Shown: positions 17,216 to 26,421 of the stretch, piece after piece
Numbering within the stretch: the first letter of the stretch is position 1
How the letters are laid out: every line of letters begins with the position of its first letter
NCBI GenBank assembly: GCA_965223725.1
Contig: CBDCXE010000005.1
Span: 186,001 to 250,000, forward strand
DNA length: 64,000 bases
Origin: CBDCXE01 sp965223725 [NCBI: Nitrospinota bacterium]
GTDB taxonomy: Bacteria > Nitrospinota_A > UBA7883
Reading direction: 5' to 3'
The notes under the pieces: model-generated
What the model was told of the DNA's origin: nothing
Seen by the model: only the letters and a program-made list of their open reading frames with translations
Databases searched by the model: none
Position numbers and translations under genes: made by a program

Positions 17216-19054
17216 CTAGCTGGCAGGGGTCAACTCCGCCCTCTTTTGCTGCTTTTTCCTATCTTCTTCACCCAGAAGTTTCTTCCTGATACGGATACCA
17301 TCCGGGGTAACCTCCGCAAGCTCGTCATCGGCAAGATACTCCAGGCTCTGCTCCAGTGACATCAACCGCGGCGGAGCAAGCTTGACGGTGTCGTCTGATG
17401 AAGCTGCGCGCACATTGGTCAGCTTTTTGCCACGGGTGACCTTGACCACCAGGTCGCCCGTCCTGTTACGTTCACCCACGACCATGCCCTTGTAAACCTC
17501 CGCGCCCGGCTTGACGAAAAACTCACCACGATCAGAGAGCCGGTCCAACGCGTAGGCAGTGACGGTACCTTGATCCTGGCTGATCAGCGATCCGCTCCGG
17601 CGCCCTTCGATGGGGCCTGCCCAATCAATAAAACGATGAAACGAATGGGTGATCGTCGCCGTGCCCCGGGTCTCGCTCAATAGCTCCGTCTGCATACCGA
17701 TCATGCCCCGGACCGGGATGGTGAACTCCAGCCGTACCCGACCCTTCTCCACCGCGCCCATGTTTTTCATTTCGCCCTTTCTGACGCCGAACTTTTCTAT
17801 CACCTTGCCGGCATACTCTTCGTCCACATCCACCAGCACGAACTCTTCTGGCTCCTTGACGACGCCGTCGATTTCCCGGGTGATGATCATCGGCCGCGAT
17901 ACCGACAGCTCATAGCCTTCCCTGCGCATCGTCTCTATCAGGATGGAAAGATGAAGCTCGCCCCGGCCCGACACCTTGAACGCTTCGCCGCCTTCCGCCC
18001 GTTCCACATGCAATGCCAGGTTCGACCGCAGCTCCTGCCGAAGGCGATCGTCCAGGTGCCGGCCGGTCAGCTTGTCGCCGGATCGCCCGACAAAGGGTGA
18101 TGTGTTGATCGAAAAATTCATCGATATGGTTGGTTCGTCGATCTCGATGGTCGGCAACGCTTCCGGGAACTGCTGGTCGGCCAGGGTCTCTCCGATTTTC
18201 AGATCCTTGAACCCGGCGGCCACCAGGACGATATCACCTGCGCTGGCGGACCCGGATTCTTTCCGGCTGAGCCCCTCGAAGTTGAACAGCTTCTGTATCT
18301 TCGTGGAAGTGATATCACCTTCCCGATCGATCCGGGCTATGGTCTCGCCGCTGTTTACAACACCGCGGGCGATCTTGCCGACGGCCACGCGACCCAGGTA
18401 GTTATCATACTCCACCGATGTCACCAACATCTGAAACGGCTTGTCGATGGTGACCATCGGCGGCGCCACATCGTTGACGATGGTATCGAGCAAGGGCGCC
18501 ATCGATTTGCCTGCGACCGCGGAGTCCATGGTGGCGATTCCGTTTTTGGCAGACGTGTATACAGTATGAAAGTCGAGCTGCTCATCGCTGGCGGCCAGGT
18601 TGGCGAACAGGTCGAACACCTGGTCGAGCACCCAGTCGGGCCGCGCGTCGGGCCGGTCGATCTTGTTGATCACCACCACCGGCGCCAGGCCGATCTCCAA
18701 CGCGTTTTTCAGCACATACTTGGTCTGCGGCATTGGGCCGTCCACCGCGTCCACCAGCAACAGCGCGCCATCGACCATCTTCAGGATACGCTGCACCTCG
18801 CCGCCGAAATCGGAATGGCCCGGCGTGTCCACAATATTTATTTTCACACCGTTCCATGTGACCGCGGCGTTTTTGGAGAAAATGGTGATGCCCCGTTCTT
18901 TTTCAAGATCGTTGGCGTCCATCACCCGCTCGGCGACGGTCTCGTTTTGCCGGAACAGCCCGGCCTCCTGGAACAGCGCATCGACCAGCGTCGTTTTGCC
19001 ATGGTCGACATGGGCGATCACACAGACGTTTCTGATATCTTGCCCTGGATTCAT
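17216..19054 (-). CDS. typA: Ribosome-associated translational GTPase TypA/BipA
   Basis: 612 residues, full family length. The GTPase domain has G1 AHVDHGKTT, the switch I motif ERGITI, G3 DTPGHSDFGGEV and G4 NKIDRPDAR. EF-Tu-like domain 2, EF-G-like domains III and V and the BipA-specific C-terminal domain (about residues 480-600) follow. Known role: ribosome assembly and stress or low-temperature growth. A 590-bp repeat-rich gap separates it from panC on the same strand. Confidence 0.96.
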   Translation of the reverse strand: MNPGQDIRNVCVIAHVDHGKTTLVDALFQEAGLFRQNETVAERVMDANDLEKERGITIFSKNAAVTWNGVKINIVDTPGHSDFGGEVQRILKMVDGALLLVDAVDGPMPQTKYVLKNALEIGLAPVVVINKIDRPDARPDWVLDQVFDLFANLAASDEQLDFHTVYTSAKNGIATMDSAVAGKSMAPLLDTIVNDVAPPMVTIDKPFQMLVTSVEYDNYLGRVAVGKIARGVVNSGETIARIDREGDITSTKIQKLFNFEGLSRKESGSASAGDIVLVAAGFKDLKIGETLADQQFPEALPTIEIDEPTISMNFSINTSPFVGRSGDKLTGRHLDDRLRQELRSNLALHVERAEGGEAFKVSGRGELHLSILIETMRREGYELSVSRPMIITREIDGVVKEPEEFVLVDVDEEYAGKVIEKFGVRKGEMKNMGAVEKGRVRLEFTIPVRGMIGMQTELLSETRGTATITHSFHRFIDWAGPIEGRRSGSLISQDQGTVTAYALDRLSDRGEFFVKPGAEVYKGMVVGERNRTGDLVVKVTRGKKLTNVRAASSDDTVKLAPPRLMSLEQSLEYLADDELAEVTPDGIRIRKKLLGEEDRKKQQKRAELTPAS

Positions 19055-19198
19055 ACTAATTTACCTAAATTTGGAAAATTAAATAGAATACCATACTGAC
19101 ATGGTTAGACCAAATTATCTGGCGCAGTTATGTGTCCGGTAATCGATATATCAAAATCATCGTTCAATCCTTTTTTAATCGTTTCTGCAATCTACCTT

Positions 19199-19510
19199 GC
19201 ATTAAATACGAGATTACAAGAGTAATTGTCGTTTGCAAATAGCAGGTGAGGGCGGCGGAACGGCGCTTTTGGCCCTGTCGGGATAAGTGGAACTTCCTTT
19301 CTGTTTGTATGTCCATCTCAACCGGCCCTCTGGCGTGGCCAGAGCAAACACCCTGACGAGATAGGCTGGTATGCCCTTTCGGTTGCCAATTCATCTTGAC
19401 CGGCCCTTTCATTTATATTTTCAATACCAACTATCTCTTATATCTGCAGCGCTCGCTGCATTAAGTACGAGATTACAACAGAAAAAGTAGAATGCAAATA
19501 GCAGGTGAAG
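19199..19510. repeat. Pair of 53-bp direct repeats 259 bp apart
   Basis: Copies at 19199-19251 and 19458-19510 share GCATTAARTACGAGATTACA at the left and TGCAAATAGCAGGTGARG at the right, with a more variable middle (about 44 of 53 identical by eye). They bracket the paired 56-bp repeats. Possible remnants of a small non-coding mobile or regulatory element. Confidence 0.65.
19273..19406. repeat. Two 56-bp repeats separated by a hairpin-containing 22-bp spacer
   Basis: Copies at 19273-19328 and 19351-19406 both start CCCTG(A/T)CG and end ACCGGCCC. The spacer region contains a perfect 7-bp hairpin (CTCTGGC-GTG-GCCAGAG, 19328-19344). There are only two units, so this is not a CRISPR array. An 82-codon open frame on the minus strand is a by-product of the repeat. 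Confidence 0.6.
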
Positions 19511-19560
19511 CATTTGAAGCATTTGGAGCATATGAGGCATTTGGAGCAAAAGAAGCATTT
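19507..19560. repeat. 9-bp tandem repeat, six units (GRAGCATTT)
   Basis: Six consecutive 9-bp units, consensus GRAGCATTT, with no indels. They begin inside the right copy of the 53-bp repeat. The array lies between panC and typA, both minus strand, and is a possible variable-number repeat locus. Confidence 0.75.
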
Positions 19561-19642
19561 GAGGGATCCCATTTCGCCCGTTTTGGCACGATTATTGTCC
19601 GCACACACCCATTTTCATGGCTCGATAGACTGTGATTTTTCA

Positions 19643-20476
19643 CTACACAATCAGGTTGTCGGTCAATCTTTTGCCGTCGATGTAGATCGCGGCGTAGACC
19701 AAAGTGCGCTGGCCGAATGTGTCTTCTTGCAGGTCATCGGCGTCCACCACTGCTGTGAAGTCAACTTCGATGAGGGGCTCTGCGGAGAGTCGATCATGCA
19801 ACTGCTGGTTCAGCTTTTTTCTGTCTCTGGCGCCCTTTTCTATTTTCGCCCCGATAGCCCGGAGCGCCTGGGGCAACGCGTTCAGGGCCAGGCGTTCCTC
19901 GCTATTGAGCAGGCTGTTGCGCGAGGAGAGGGCGACTCCATCTTTGTCCCGCCTGGTGGGCGCCCCGACTATTTTCACCGGGAAGTTCAGGTCGGCCACC
20001 ATCCTTTTTATGATCGCCAGCTGGTGCGGGTCCTTGCGGCCGAAATATGCGCGGTCCGGCTGGACGATGTTGAACAGTTTGGCGACCACCGTGGCCACCG
20101 ATCGATAATGCCACCGGATCCGGCTGCCCTCCAGTCTGCCGGTCAACTTGTTTACTTCCACGCTGGTGTCGAATCCATCTGGGTACATATCCGACGTGTC
20201 AGGCGAAAACAGGTAATCGACCCCCAGTTTCTCGCATATACCAATATCCCGCTTTTTATCCCGCGGATACGCCTCATACGCGCTTTTGCGAAACTGGCCA
20301 GGGTTGACGAAACGGGAGACGACCACCTTGTCGTTCTCCTTCAACGCCTTTTTAATCAACGCCTCATGCCCCTCATGCAGAAAACCCAACGTGGGAACGA
20401 ACCCAATGGAATGGCCCAACCTTCGATCTTTTTGGCATTGCGACCGCATCTTTTCCGGTTTTTTAAAAACTTTCAT
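19643..20476 (-). CDS. panC: Pantothenate synthetase
   Basis: 277 residues from the ATG at 20476 (MKVFKKPEKMRSQC), the start that matches PanC family length; an upstream extension of 22 codons was rejected. Nucleotidyltransferase motifs: VPTLGFLHEGH, DYLFSPDTSDMYPDGF, FGRKDPHQLAI, and SSRNSLL in place of KMSKS. Known reaction: ATP-dependent joining of pantoate and beta-alanine in coenzyme A synthesis. No panB or panD lies nearby. No clear Shine-Dalgarno precedes this start. Confidence 0.94.
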   Translation of the reverse strand: MKVFKKPEKMRSQCQKDRRLGHSIGFVPTLGFLHEGHEALIKKALKENDKVVVSRFVNPGQFRKSAYEAYPRDKKRDIGICEKLGVDYLFSPDTSDMYPDGFDTSVEVNKLTGRLEGSRIRWHYRSVATVVAKLFNIVQPDRAYFGRKDPHQLAIIKRMVADLNFPVKIVGAPTRRDKDGVALSSRNSLLNSEERLALNALPQALRAIGAKIEKGARDRKKLNQQLHDRLSAEPLIEVDFTAVVDADDLQEDTFGQRTLVYAAIYIDGKRLTDNLIV

Positions 20477-20621
20477 GGCAAGGCAATAATACCGGAATTT
20501 TGTCCGTAATATAACCATCATGAACAAGGCGCGACGAAACATCGATTTTCAGGAACAATAATATAAAGTGTATTAAAATGAAGATATGTTATTTGGATAC
20601 TTATTATCCGCGGCCCATGAC

Positions 20622-20727
20622 GGGTCCATGACCCATTGAGACCAACGTTGAAAGTATGAAAGTATAAAAATGAAAATATACATCAGAGCATATTGCTATC
20701 ATTCGGACTGTGACTGGTCCATGACCC
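20622..20727. repeat. Repeated GGTCCATGACCC motif upstream of the CsgG-like gene
   Basis: The 12-mer occurs at 20623-20634 and 20716-20727, the second just before the Shine-Dalgarno of the gene at 20740. The left copy extends to a GGGTC-CAT-GACCC inverted repeat. It could be a paired operator or an RNA hairpin near the ribosome-binding site. Role unproven. Confidence 0.45.
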
Positions 20728-20739
20728 TTGGAGGCTAAC

Positions 20740-21474
20740 ATGAAAAGAATAATTGGTGGAATCATCCCGGCGATATTTGCGGCGTCGCTATTTTCCGCAT
20801 GCGCCACACCAGAAACAACCACAACGGTCACAGGTGGTGGACCGACCATTGGCGAAGCCCGCGCGGAAGCGTATAACGGGCCGAAGGCGCGATTGGCTGT
20901 AAACAAGTTTGCGAATAAATCGGCCCATGGCCAAGGCAAGCTGGGCACAGGCATGTCCGACATGTTGACCACCGCCCTGTTCCAGTCCAACCGGTTCATC
21001 GTGCTCGACAGGACCGACAGTGACGCAGTGTTGGCGGAGCAGGACCTGGGCGCCTCCGGCCGGATCGACCAGAAAACAGCCGCCCCCATCGGCAAAATGG
21101 AAGGGGCCGAGCTGCTGGTCACCGGCGCTGTGACAGCGTTCGATCCTGATACCGGCGGTGTGCTCGGTGGTGTGGGTGTTGGTCTTGGCGGCGGCGCGGG
21201 CGTCGGTGTCGGCGGTGGCGGCAGGCAGGCCTATATGGCCATCGACCTGAAGGTCACCGATACCAGAACCGGCCGTATAGTGGCCGCCACCACGGTGGAA
21301 GGTAAATCGACCGATTGGGTCGCCGGGCTGGGCGCGGCCATAGGTGGTGTGCCGATACCTTTTGGGTTGGTCGGCTATCAGAAAACTCCGGCGGAGAAAG
21401 CTATCCGGGTTGTCATCGTCAAGGCGGTGGAATACCTGTCGAGCCAGACGCCGGCTTCGTACTATCACCAATAA
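20740..21474 (+). CDS. CsgG/LpoB-type secreted lipoprotein
   Basis: 244 residues from the ATG at 20740, with GGAGG 5-6 nt upstream. Lipoprotein signal with lipobox SLFSAC. The body resembles the CsgG fold: LAVNKFANKSAHGQGKLGTGMSDMLTTAL, RFIVLDRTDSDAVLAEQDL, GAELLVTGAVTAF and DLKVTDTRTGRIVAATTVEGK. A Gly/Val-rich segment (about residues 145-167) interrupts the domain where CsgG has its membrane hairpins. Likely an outer-membrane-linked assembly or export lipoprotein; no curli genes are present. The next gene follows by 15 bp and is probably its partner. Confidence 0.8.
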   Translation: MKRIIGGIIPAIFAASLFSACATPETTTTVTGGGPTIGEARAEAYNGPKARLAVNKFANKSAHGQGKLGTGMSDMLTTALFQSNRFIVLDRTDSDAVLAEQDLGASGRIDQKTAAPIGKMEGAELLVTGAVTAFDPDTGGVLGGVGVGLGGGAGVGVGGGGRQAYMAIDLKVTDTRTGRIVAATTVEGKSTDWVAGLGAAIGGVPIPFGLVGYQKTPAEKAIRVVIVKAVEYLSSQTPASYYHQ

Positions 21475-21489
21475 GGAAGTGTAAAACCC

Positions 21490-21912
21490 ATGATAAACAG
21501 AACCGGTGTCCTCAGCCTCGCTGGCGCGTTGATATTCTCCCTGATAATAGTATCGACCGCCAGCGCTGGCGTTATAAGCGAATCGACCGCCAAAATAACA
21601 CAACTGAAAATCATCCACCTGGGGCAGGGTAACCAGATAGCGCCATCGCAACCTGACGCATGGGGAATATCATCCGACCGCATCGGCCCTGGTGACATCC
21701 GAAAACTTATCGGGGTCGAAGTATACATCGACGCGGAGCAGAGAATATCGGCCGTCAAGGTCACGCGGGAGTCGTATACCGGCGACATGGTGACATCGAT
21801 ATTCACAGGCGTGGTGGAATTCTCCATCCAGGTGTTGAAAGAAGGCGCCAACCGCCCGCACAAGGTCGCGCCGATCACGATCCTGACCGCGGACAGCATC
21901 ACCTTCCCATAG
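21490..21912 (+). CDS. Hypothetical secreted protein, partner of the CsgG-like lipoprotein
   Basis: 140 residues. A clear signal peptide (cleavage near STASAGV) is followed by a small beta-rich domain (EVYIDAEQRISAVKVTRES and similar strands). No family recognised and no cysteines in the mature part. It is 15 bp downstream of the CsgG-like lipoprotein and 15 bp upstream of an alcohol dehydrogenase on the same strand; the first link looks functional, the second may be chance. Confidence 0.7.
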   Translation: MINRTGVLSLAGALIFSLIIVSTASAGVISESTAKITQLKIIHLGQGNQIAPSQPDAWGISSDRIGPGDIRKLIGVEVYIDAEQRISAVKVTRESYTGDMVTSIFTGVVEFSIQVLKEGANRPHKVAPITILTADSITFP

Positions 21913-21927
21913 CGCTTCCATTTATAA

Positions 21928-22917
21928 ATGAGGGCGTTGGTTTTTGACCAATCTGGCGAGGTTCGGTTTGACGGGGGCTACCCCGAACCGGTATTACAGA
22001 ACGGCGACGCCCTTGTCCGCGTCACCCATGCCGGGATATGCAACACCGACCTGGAGATAATCAAAGGCTATATGGGGTTTGCTGGCGTGCTGGGTCATGA
22101 ATTTACCGGCGTGGTGGAATCGGCGCCGTCGAAGGCCCTGATAAACAAACGGGTCGTCGGGGAGATCAACTGCGGATGCGGCGCCTGCTCGCTGTGCAAG
22201 GGTGGGGCGGGTAACCATTGCCCCGATCGATCGGTGGTCGGCATAGTTGGCCGCGATGGCGCCTTCGCCGACTACCTTGCCATACCGCAAAAAAACCTGC
22301 ATATTGTGCCAGAGTCTGTCCCTGATACCGAGGCTGTGTTCACCGAGCCGCTGGCGGCTGCGTTCGAGATCATCAAGCAAGGACTGATACATCCCGGCGA
22401 CAGGGTCGCTGTGTTGGGGGACGGCAAGCTGGGCCTGCTGATCGCGCAGGTTGTGGCGCTGACGGCGGATGATGTCACCCTGTTTGGGCATCACCCGGAC
22501 CGGTTGAAAATAGCGCAACAGCGCGGCGTCAAAACCTGCCTGACCGACCAAACCAGCGGATCTGCAGAACATAAATTCGATGTGGTCATCGAGGCCACCG
22601 GCTCTTCTGATGGACTGGGGCAGGCTATCGACATGATAAAACCGTGTGGTACAATTGTGCTGAAAACCACATCGGCGGACCGCTCCGGCATAGATATGAA
22701 CCGTATAGTGATAGATGAAATCAAGCTTGTCGGCTCGCGATGTGGCCCATTCGACATGGCGCTGGACGCGTTGGAGAGCAAGGCTGTGGACGTTCAACCA
22801 TTAATAACCGCCGTCGAGCCACTGGATAATGGAATAAACGCATTGCACAAAGCGTCCAACAAGGAACAGATGAAAGTATTGCTCGATATAGGCTCACAAA
22901 AATTGAATGTGGAATAA
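21928..22917 (+). CDS. Zinc-dependent medium-chain alcohol/polyol dehydrogenase
   Basis: 329 residues. The catalytic zinc site is in GICNTDLE and GHEFTGVV, the structural zinc site is in CGCGACSLCKGGAGNHC, and the Rossmann motif is in VAVLGDGKLGLL. The protein is somewhat short for the family (about 340-350). Known relatives oxidise sorbitol, threonine or other secondary alcohols with NAD(P). Substrate not predictable. It lies 7 bp before lgt. Confidence 0.85.
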   Translation: MRALVFDQSGEVRFDGGYPEPVLQNGDALVRVTHAGICNTDLEIIKGYMGFAGVLGHEFTGVVESAPSKALINKRVVGEINCGCGACSLCKGGAGNHCPDRSVVGIVGRDGAFADYLAIPQKNLHIVPESVPDTEAVFTEPLAAAFEIIKQGLIHPGDRVAVLGDGKLGLLIAQVVALTADDVTLFGHHPDRLKIAQQRGVKTCLTDQTSGSAEHKFDVVIEATGSSDGLGQAIDMIKPCGTIVLKTTSADRSGIDMNRIVIDEIKLVGSRCGPFDMALDALESKAVDVQPLITAVEPLDNGINALHKASNKEQMKVLLDIGSQKLNVE

Positions 22918-22924
22918 GTAAGGT

Positions 22925-23692
22925 ATGTTTCCGGAACTGATCAGCTTTGGCTCTTTCACCATATACACCTATGGGCTGTTGGTGGCCACCGGCTTCCTGC
23001 TCGGCATAACCTGGACCACCTGGCTGGGCAAAAAGGAAGGACTGGACACGGGCAAGATCCACGATACCGCGTTCTGGATCGTTGTATCCGCCATCGTCGG
23101 GTCCCGCGTTGTCTACGGCATCGTCAACATCGATTACTATATCGATAACCCGCTCGACTTTTTCAAAATATGGAGCGGCGGGCTGGTGTTCTATGGCGGG
23201 CTGATAGGCGCGTTCATCGCCGCCATCGTCTGCACACGGATGTACAAGCTCGATTTCTGGCAGTTCGCCGATGTGGCCGCGCCGGGCGCCGCGCTGGGCC
23301 ACGCGATCGGCAGGCTGGGCTGTTTATTCGCCGGATGTTGTTATGGGGTGGAAAGCTCCGCGCCCTGGGCCGTGACATTCACCAACGTGAAATCGATGGC
23401 TCCGATCGGCGTCCCACTGCACCCGACCCAGCTGTACGACTCGCTGAACGAGTTCACCATTTTCGCCATCCTCGCCGCTATCCGGCCTTGGCGTAAATTC
23501 AAAGGGCAGATATTCTGGACCTGGGTAGGGTTATACGCCATCGGACGATCCATCGTGGAGATGTACCGCGGCGACCCACGGGGCGCGCTATTCGACGGCA
23601 TGATCTCCACGTCCCAGTTGATCGCCGCCGTCGCGGTCACCTTCGCCATAGGGTTCTATTTCAAGAATTCATCGAGACCGCAGGAGGGTTGA
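22925..23692 (+). CDS. lgt: Prolipoprotein diacylglyceryl transferase
   Basis: 255 residues, seven membrane helices. Family sequences visible: FTIYTYGLLVATGF near the N-terminus, the WSGGLVFYGGLIGA loop, the catalytic GRLGCLFAGCCYG region, and HPTQLYDSLNEF. Known role: first step of lipoprotein maturation, consistent with the several lipoproteins in this window. The stop TGA is immediately followed by the rluD start, so the two are translationally coupled. Confidence 0.93.
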   Translation: MFPELISFGSFTIYTYGLLVATGFLLGITWTTWLGKKEGLDTGKIHDTAFWIVVSAIVGSRVVYGIVNIDYYIDNPLDFFKIWSGGLVFYGGLIGAFIAAIVCTRMYKLDFWQFADVAAPGAALGHAIGRLGCLFAGCCYGVESSAPWAVTFTNVKSMAPIGVPLHPTQLYDSLNEFTIFAILAAIRPWRKFKGQIFWTWVGLYAIGRSIVEMYRGDPRGALFDGMISTSQLIAAVAVTFAIGFYFKNSSRPQEG

Positions 23693-24622
23693 TTGTCTCC
23701 GGCCGTGCAGGTCCTGCCAGAGCAGGCGGGCGAGCGGATAGACCGTTTTCTGGCGGCTGAACGGGCGGACCTTTCCCGCTCCCGCATCCAGAAGCTGATC
23801 TCCGAAGGGTTAATAACCATCAATGGCGCCAGCGTAACCAAAGCATCCGTCAAACTGGCCGAAGGCGACGAAGTGATGATCACCATCCCGGAGCCGGAGC
23901 CATCTGACCTGGTTCCTGAAGATATACCTTTGGACATAGTTTATGAAGATGGCGATATCATCGTAGTCAATAAATCCGCCGGGATGGTGGTCCACCCATC
24001 GGCGGGTCATGACAGCGGGACGCTGGTCCATGCGTTGCTGGGCCATGGCGGAGATCTTTCCGGTGTGGGTGGTGTGTTGCGGCCCGGCATCGTGCACCGA
24101 CTCGATAAAGATACCAGCGGATTAATCGTAATCGCCAAGAACGACAACACCCATCGGGAATTATCGGGTCAATTACAGCGGAGGGAGCTGACGAGGATAT
24201 ATGTGGCGGTCGTCAAAGGGACGCCGAAAACCGCGGAAGGTACCATCGAAACCGGGATCGGGCGCCATAGGCGTGACCGTAAGAAAATGGCTGTACTGGA
24301 GGAGGGAGGCAGAGAAGCGGTGACCATGTATGAGGTGGCGCAGCAGCTGGAGAAGCACAGCCTGCTGGAGATAAAGCTGTCCACAGGCAGGACCCACCAG
24401 ATCCGTGTGCATATGGCCCATATCAACCACCCGGTGGTGGGCGACCTGACCTATGGGCGGAAAGAGAAACCGGCGCTGATCAAACGTCAGGCGCTGCACG
24501 CATGGCAGCTTCGGCTGGTTCATCCCGTCAGCGGCGAGGCGCAACAGTTCAAAGCGCCGATCCCCGAGGATATGGAGGGCCTGATACAGAAGATCGGCGG
24601 CGATCCGACACGCTATCGTTAA
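23693..24622 (+). CDS. rluD: 23S rRNA pseudouridine synthase, RluD family
   Basis: 309 residues from a TTG start at 23693, with AGGAGG about 6 nt upstream overlapping the end of lgt. N-terminal S4 RNA-binding domain (SRSRIQKLISEGLITING), then the RluA-type catalytic domain with GIVHRLDKDTSGLIVIAK carrying the catalytic Asp, and TGRTHQIRVHM. The S4 domain and length fit RluD (positions 1911/1915/1917) better than RluA; exact target sites are inferred. Confidence 0.88.
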   Translation: MSPAVQVLPEQAGERIDRFLAAERADLSRSRIQKLISEGLITINGASVTKASVKLAEGDEVMITIPEPEPSDLVPEDIPLDIVYEDGDIIVVNKSAGMVVHPSAGHDSGTLVHALLGHGGDLSGVGGVLRPGIVHRLDKDTSGLIVIAKNDNTHRELSGQLQRRELTRIYVAVVKGTPKTAEGTIETGIGRHRRDRKKMAVLEEGGREAVTMYEVAQQLEKHSLLEIKLSTGRTHQIRVHMAHINHPVVGDLTYGRKEKPALIKRQALHAWQLRLVHPVSGEAQQFKAPIPEDMEGLIQKIGGDPTRYR

Positions 24623-24640
24623 GCCTTCATCAGGTTGAAG

Positions 24641-25084
24641 CTACATGGTGGCGTCCATCGGCAATCTTTTTTTCACCTGTGCGGTTTCGAAATACATCCA
24701 TGCCAGCAGAATGATCGAGGCGGAGATACCCAACCAGCCTATCAAGGGGTCCGACACCGGGCCCAGGAACCATTCGTAGGTCCCTTTCAGCGATATCAGT
24801 GTCAACACGATTATGGTGATAATCGGGTTAGCCATGTTGCCAAAGGTCACTTCCGTCGATCTCGCGATGATGATCAACCCGGTGACGATACCCACAAACG
24901 CCAGGTCGGAAAACAGGATAACCCCGGCGGCCACCGCCCACCGCATCGAGCCGTCGTCCGTGCCCAGGTCGGTCAGCAGTCCCATGAAAAAGCCGAGGGT
25001 TATAACGATCATAACCATGTGGGAAATGTTGGTAATTAATAATATTTGGTCAGACGCTGTTTTCGATTTTGTTTGATCTTTCAT
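24641..25084 (-). CDS. Hypothetical four-helix inner-membrane protein
   Basis: 147 residues with four hydrophobic segments (near residues 14-42, 48-73, 85-104 and 110-133) and charged ends. No motif recognised. No clear Shine-Dalgarno precedes the ATG at 25084. Convergent with rluD (18 bp between) and 115 bp downstream of mltA on the same strand, so it may be the last gene of that unit. Confidence 0.65.
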   Translation of the reverse strand: MKDQTKSKTASDQILLITNISHMVMIVITLGFFMGLLTDLGTDDGSMRWAVAAGVILFSDLAFVGIVTGLIIIARSTEVTFGNMANPIITIIVLTLISLKGTYEWFLGPVSDPLIGWLGISASIILLAWMYFETAQVKKRLPMDATM

Positions 25085-25199
25085 AGTCCATACAAACCAA
25101 TTTTCATTGTTGTGTAAATATCAGGCGTTCCGCTTCCCTTTGGTTTCAATAGATGTCCTGACCAGGAAAAGGATGCGGATATTTTTGGAGTGTTTGTCG

Positions 25200-26411
25200 C
25201 TATTTTTTCGAAGTGTCGCTGCTGATAATTTTTTCATAAACTTTGCGCTTGAGTGTCAGCATATACAGCTCTCCAAAGTTTTTCATCTCCCCTGCGGATG
25301 CCTCGGCCCGCTCCCCCAGCCCGAAAAAAAGGTCCATCCTGCCGGGGCCTTTGATGGCGCCACCCTGATCATGGTTGAACACGAACCGGCCACTTCTGGT
25401 CCAGCTGGTGACTACGCCGTTTTCGACGACCGGCATCTCCACGGTGATGTGGGCGATCGAACCCTTCGGGTATATCGACGGATCGAACGCGGCGGACCGG
25501 CCCGCTGTCAGCTTTGCCCCGGTGCTGCCAAACGGCCCATCATCCATAATAGTGAAAAAGATATAGCTGGGGTTGTGATACAGCACCCGTTCCAGATCCT
25601 CCGGATGGGCGCGCAGATAGTCCCGGATGGCGCCCAGAGACATATCCTCCCGTTTCACGGCGCCTTCATCGATCAGCAGCTTGCCGATGGAGCGGTATCT
25701 CCGGCCGTTGGCCCCGGCATAGTTCACAAACAGGCGTTCGCCATCAGGCAGCACGACCACCCCAGAGCCTTGCACATGCAGGATGAACAGGCCAATCAGG
25801 TCGTCCACCCACACAGCCTCCAGCCCGCGGCCGGTCAAGGCGCCGGCGGCGTCGATCTCCCGCCGGTTGAAATAGGGTGTCAGCCGGCCATCCACCACCC
25901 GGCCGGTGATCCGCTTGCCCTTCATCTCTTTGAAAAACAGGCCCAGGTCCACATTCACCAGATCATCCGGTTTATAATAAATCGGCCACTTGAACTGGTC
26001 ATCGCTGTTCAAGCTGCCCTGGAGGAGGGGCTGATAATATCCGGTGACCAGCACGTTGCCCCGTTTTGTTTTGCCGGTTCCTTTGATGATGTCAAACTCG
26101 CGTTTTATCCACCGGGCCCGGTTCGTCGGGTCGCTTTCGGTTTTGAATATTTCCACCAGTCTGCGGATAGAAGCTATCTGCTCCTTTGGTGTGACGATCC
26201 TTTTGCCCAGCCGCATCCTGGCGCCTGGCCCCTGCCTTTCCAGATATTTAATACTCCCCTGCGCCGCCGCTTCCAACGACGAAATATCCATATCATCATC
26301 CAGCGATGGCTTGGTTTTGAAAAGGGCAAAAGGAAAATCGGCGCAGGTTGTCATGAACAGAAGGAGCGCAAACGCAAATGTTATTCTGAAAAAACCTTTG
26401 ATGATCCCCAC
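25200..26411 (-). CDS. mltA: Membrane-bound lytic murein transglycosylase A
   Basis: 403 residues from a GTG start at 26411, with AAAGG about 8 nt upstream. Lipoprotein signal (FMTTC lipobox). MltA domain with the family features GYYQPLL and LFILHVQGSGVVVLPDGE, plus the C-terminal 3D domain FVFNHDQGGAIKGPGRMDLFFG containing the catalytic Asp region. Known reaction: cleaves peptidoglycan MurNAc-GlcNAc bonds to 1,6-anhydro ends, acting in the periplasm at the outer membrane. Ten bp downstream of the SAM hydrolase gene. Confidence 0.93.
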   Translation of the reverse strand: MGIIKGFFRITFAFALLLFMTTCADFPFALFKTKPSLDDDMDISSLEAAAQGSIKYLERQGPGARMRLGKRIVTPKEQIASIRRLVEIFKTESDPTNRARWIKREFDIIKGTGKTKRGNVLVTGYYQPLLQGSLNSDDQFKWPIYYKPDDLVNVDLGLFFKEMKGKRITGRVVDGRLTPYFNRREIDAAGALTGRGLEAVWVDDLIGLFILHVQGSGVVVLPDGERLFVNYAGANGRRYRSIGKLLIDEGAVKREDMSLGAIRDYLRAHPEDLERVLYHNPSYIFFTIMDDGPFGSTGAKLTAGRSAAFDPSIYPKGSIAHITVEMPVVENGVVTSWTRSGRFVFNHDQGGAIKGPGRMDLFFGLGERAEASAGEMKNFGELYMLTLKRKVYEKIISSDTSKK

Positions 26412-26421
26412 CGGTTACCTT

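Noticed and set aside
19273-19406. Possible CRISPR array
   Set aside because: Only two repeat units, 56 bp long, a single 22-bp spacer containing a hairpin, and no cas genes.
19164-19412. 82-codon minus-strand frame in the repeat region
   Set aside because: Its sequence is the translated 56-bp repeat unit; better explained as a repeat than as a protein.
19505-20509. 334-codon plus-strand frame opposite panC
   Set aside because: Antisense to panC; its N-terminus is just the translated 9-bp repeat array.
24173-24544. Minus-strand frames opposite rluD
   Set aside because: Shadows of the plus-strand pseudouridine synthase, whose S4 and catalytic motifs are intact.
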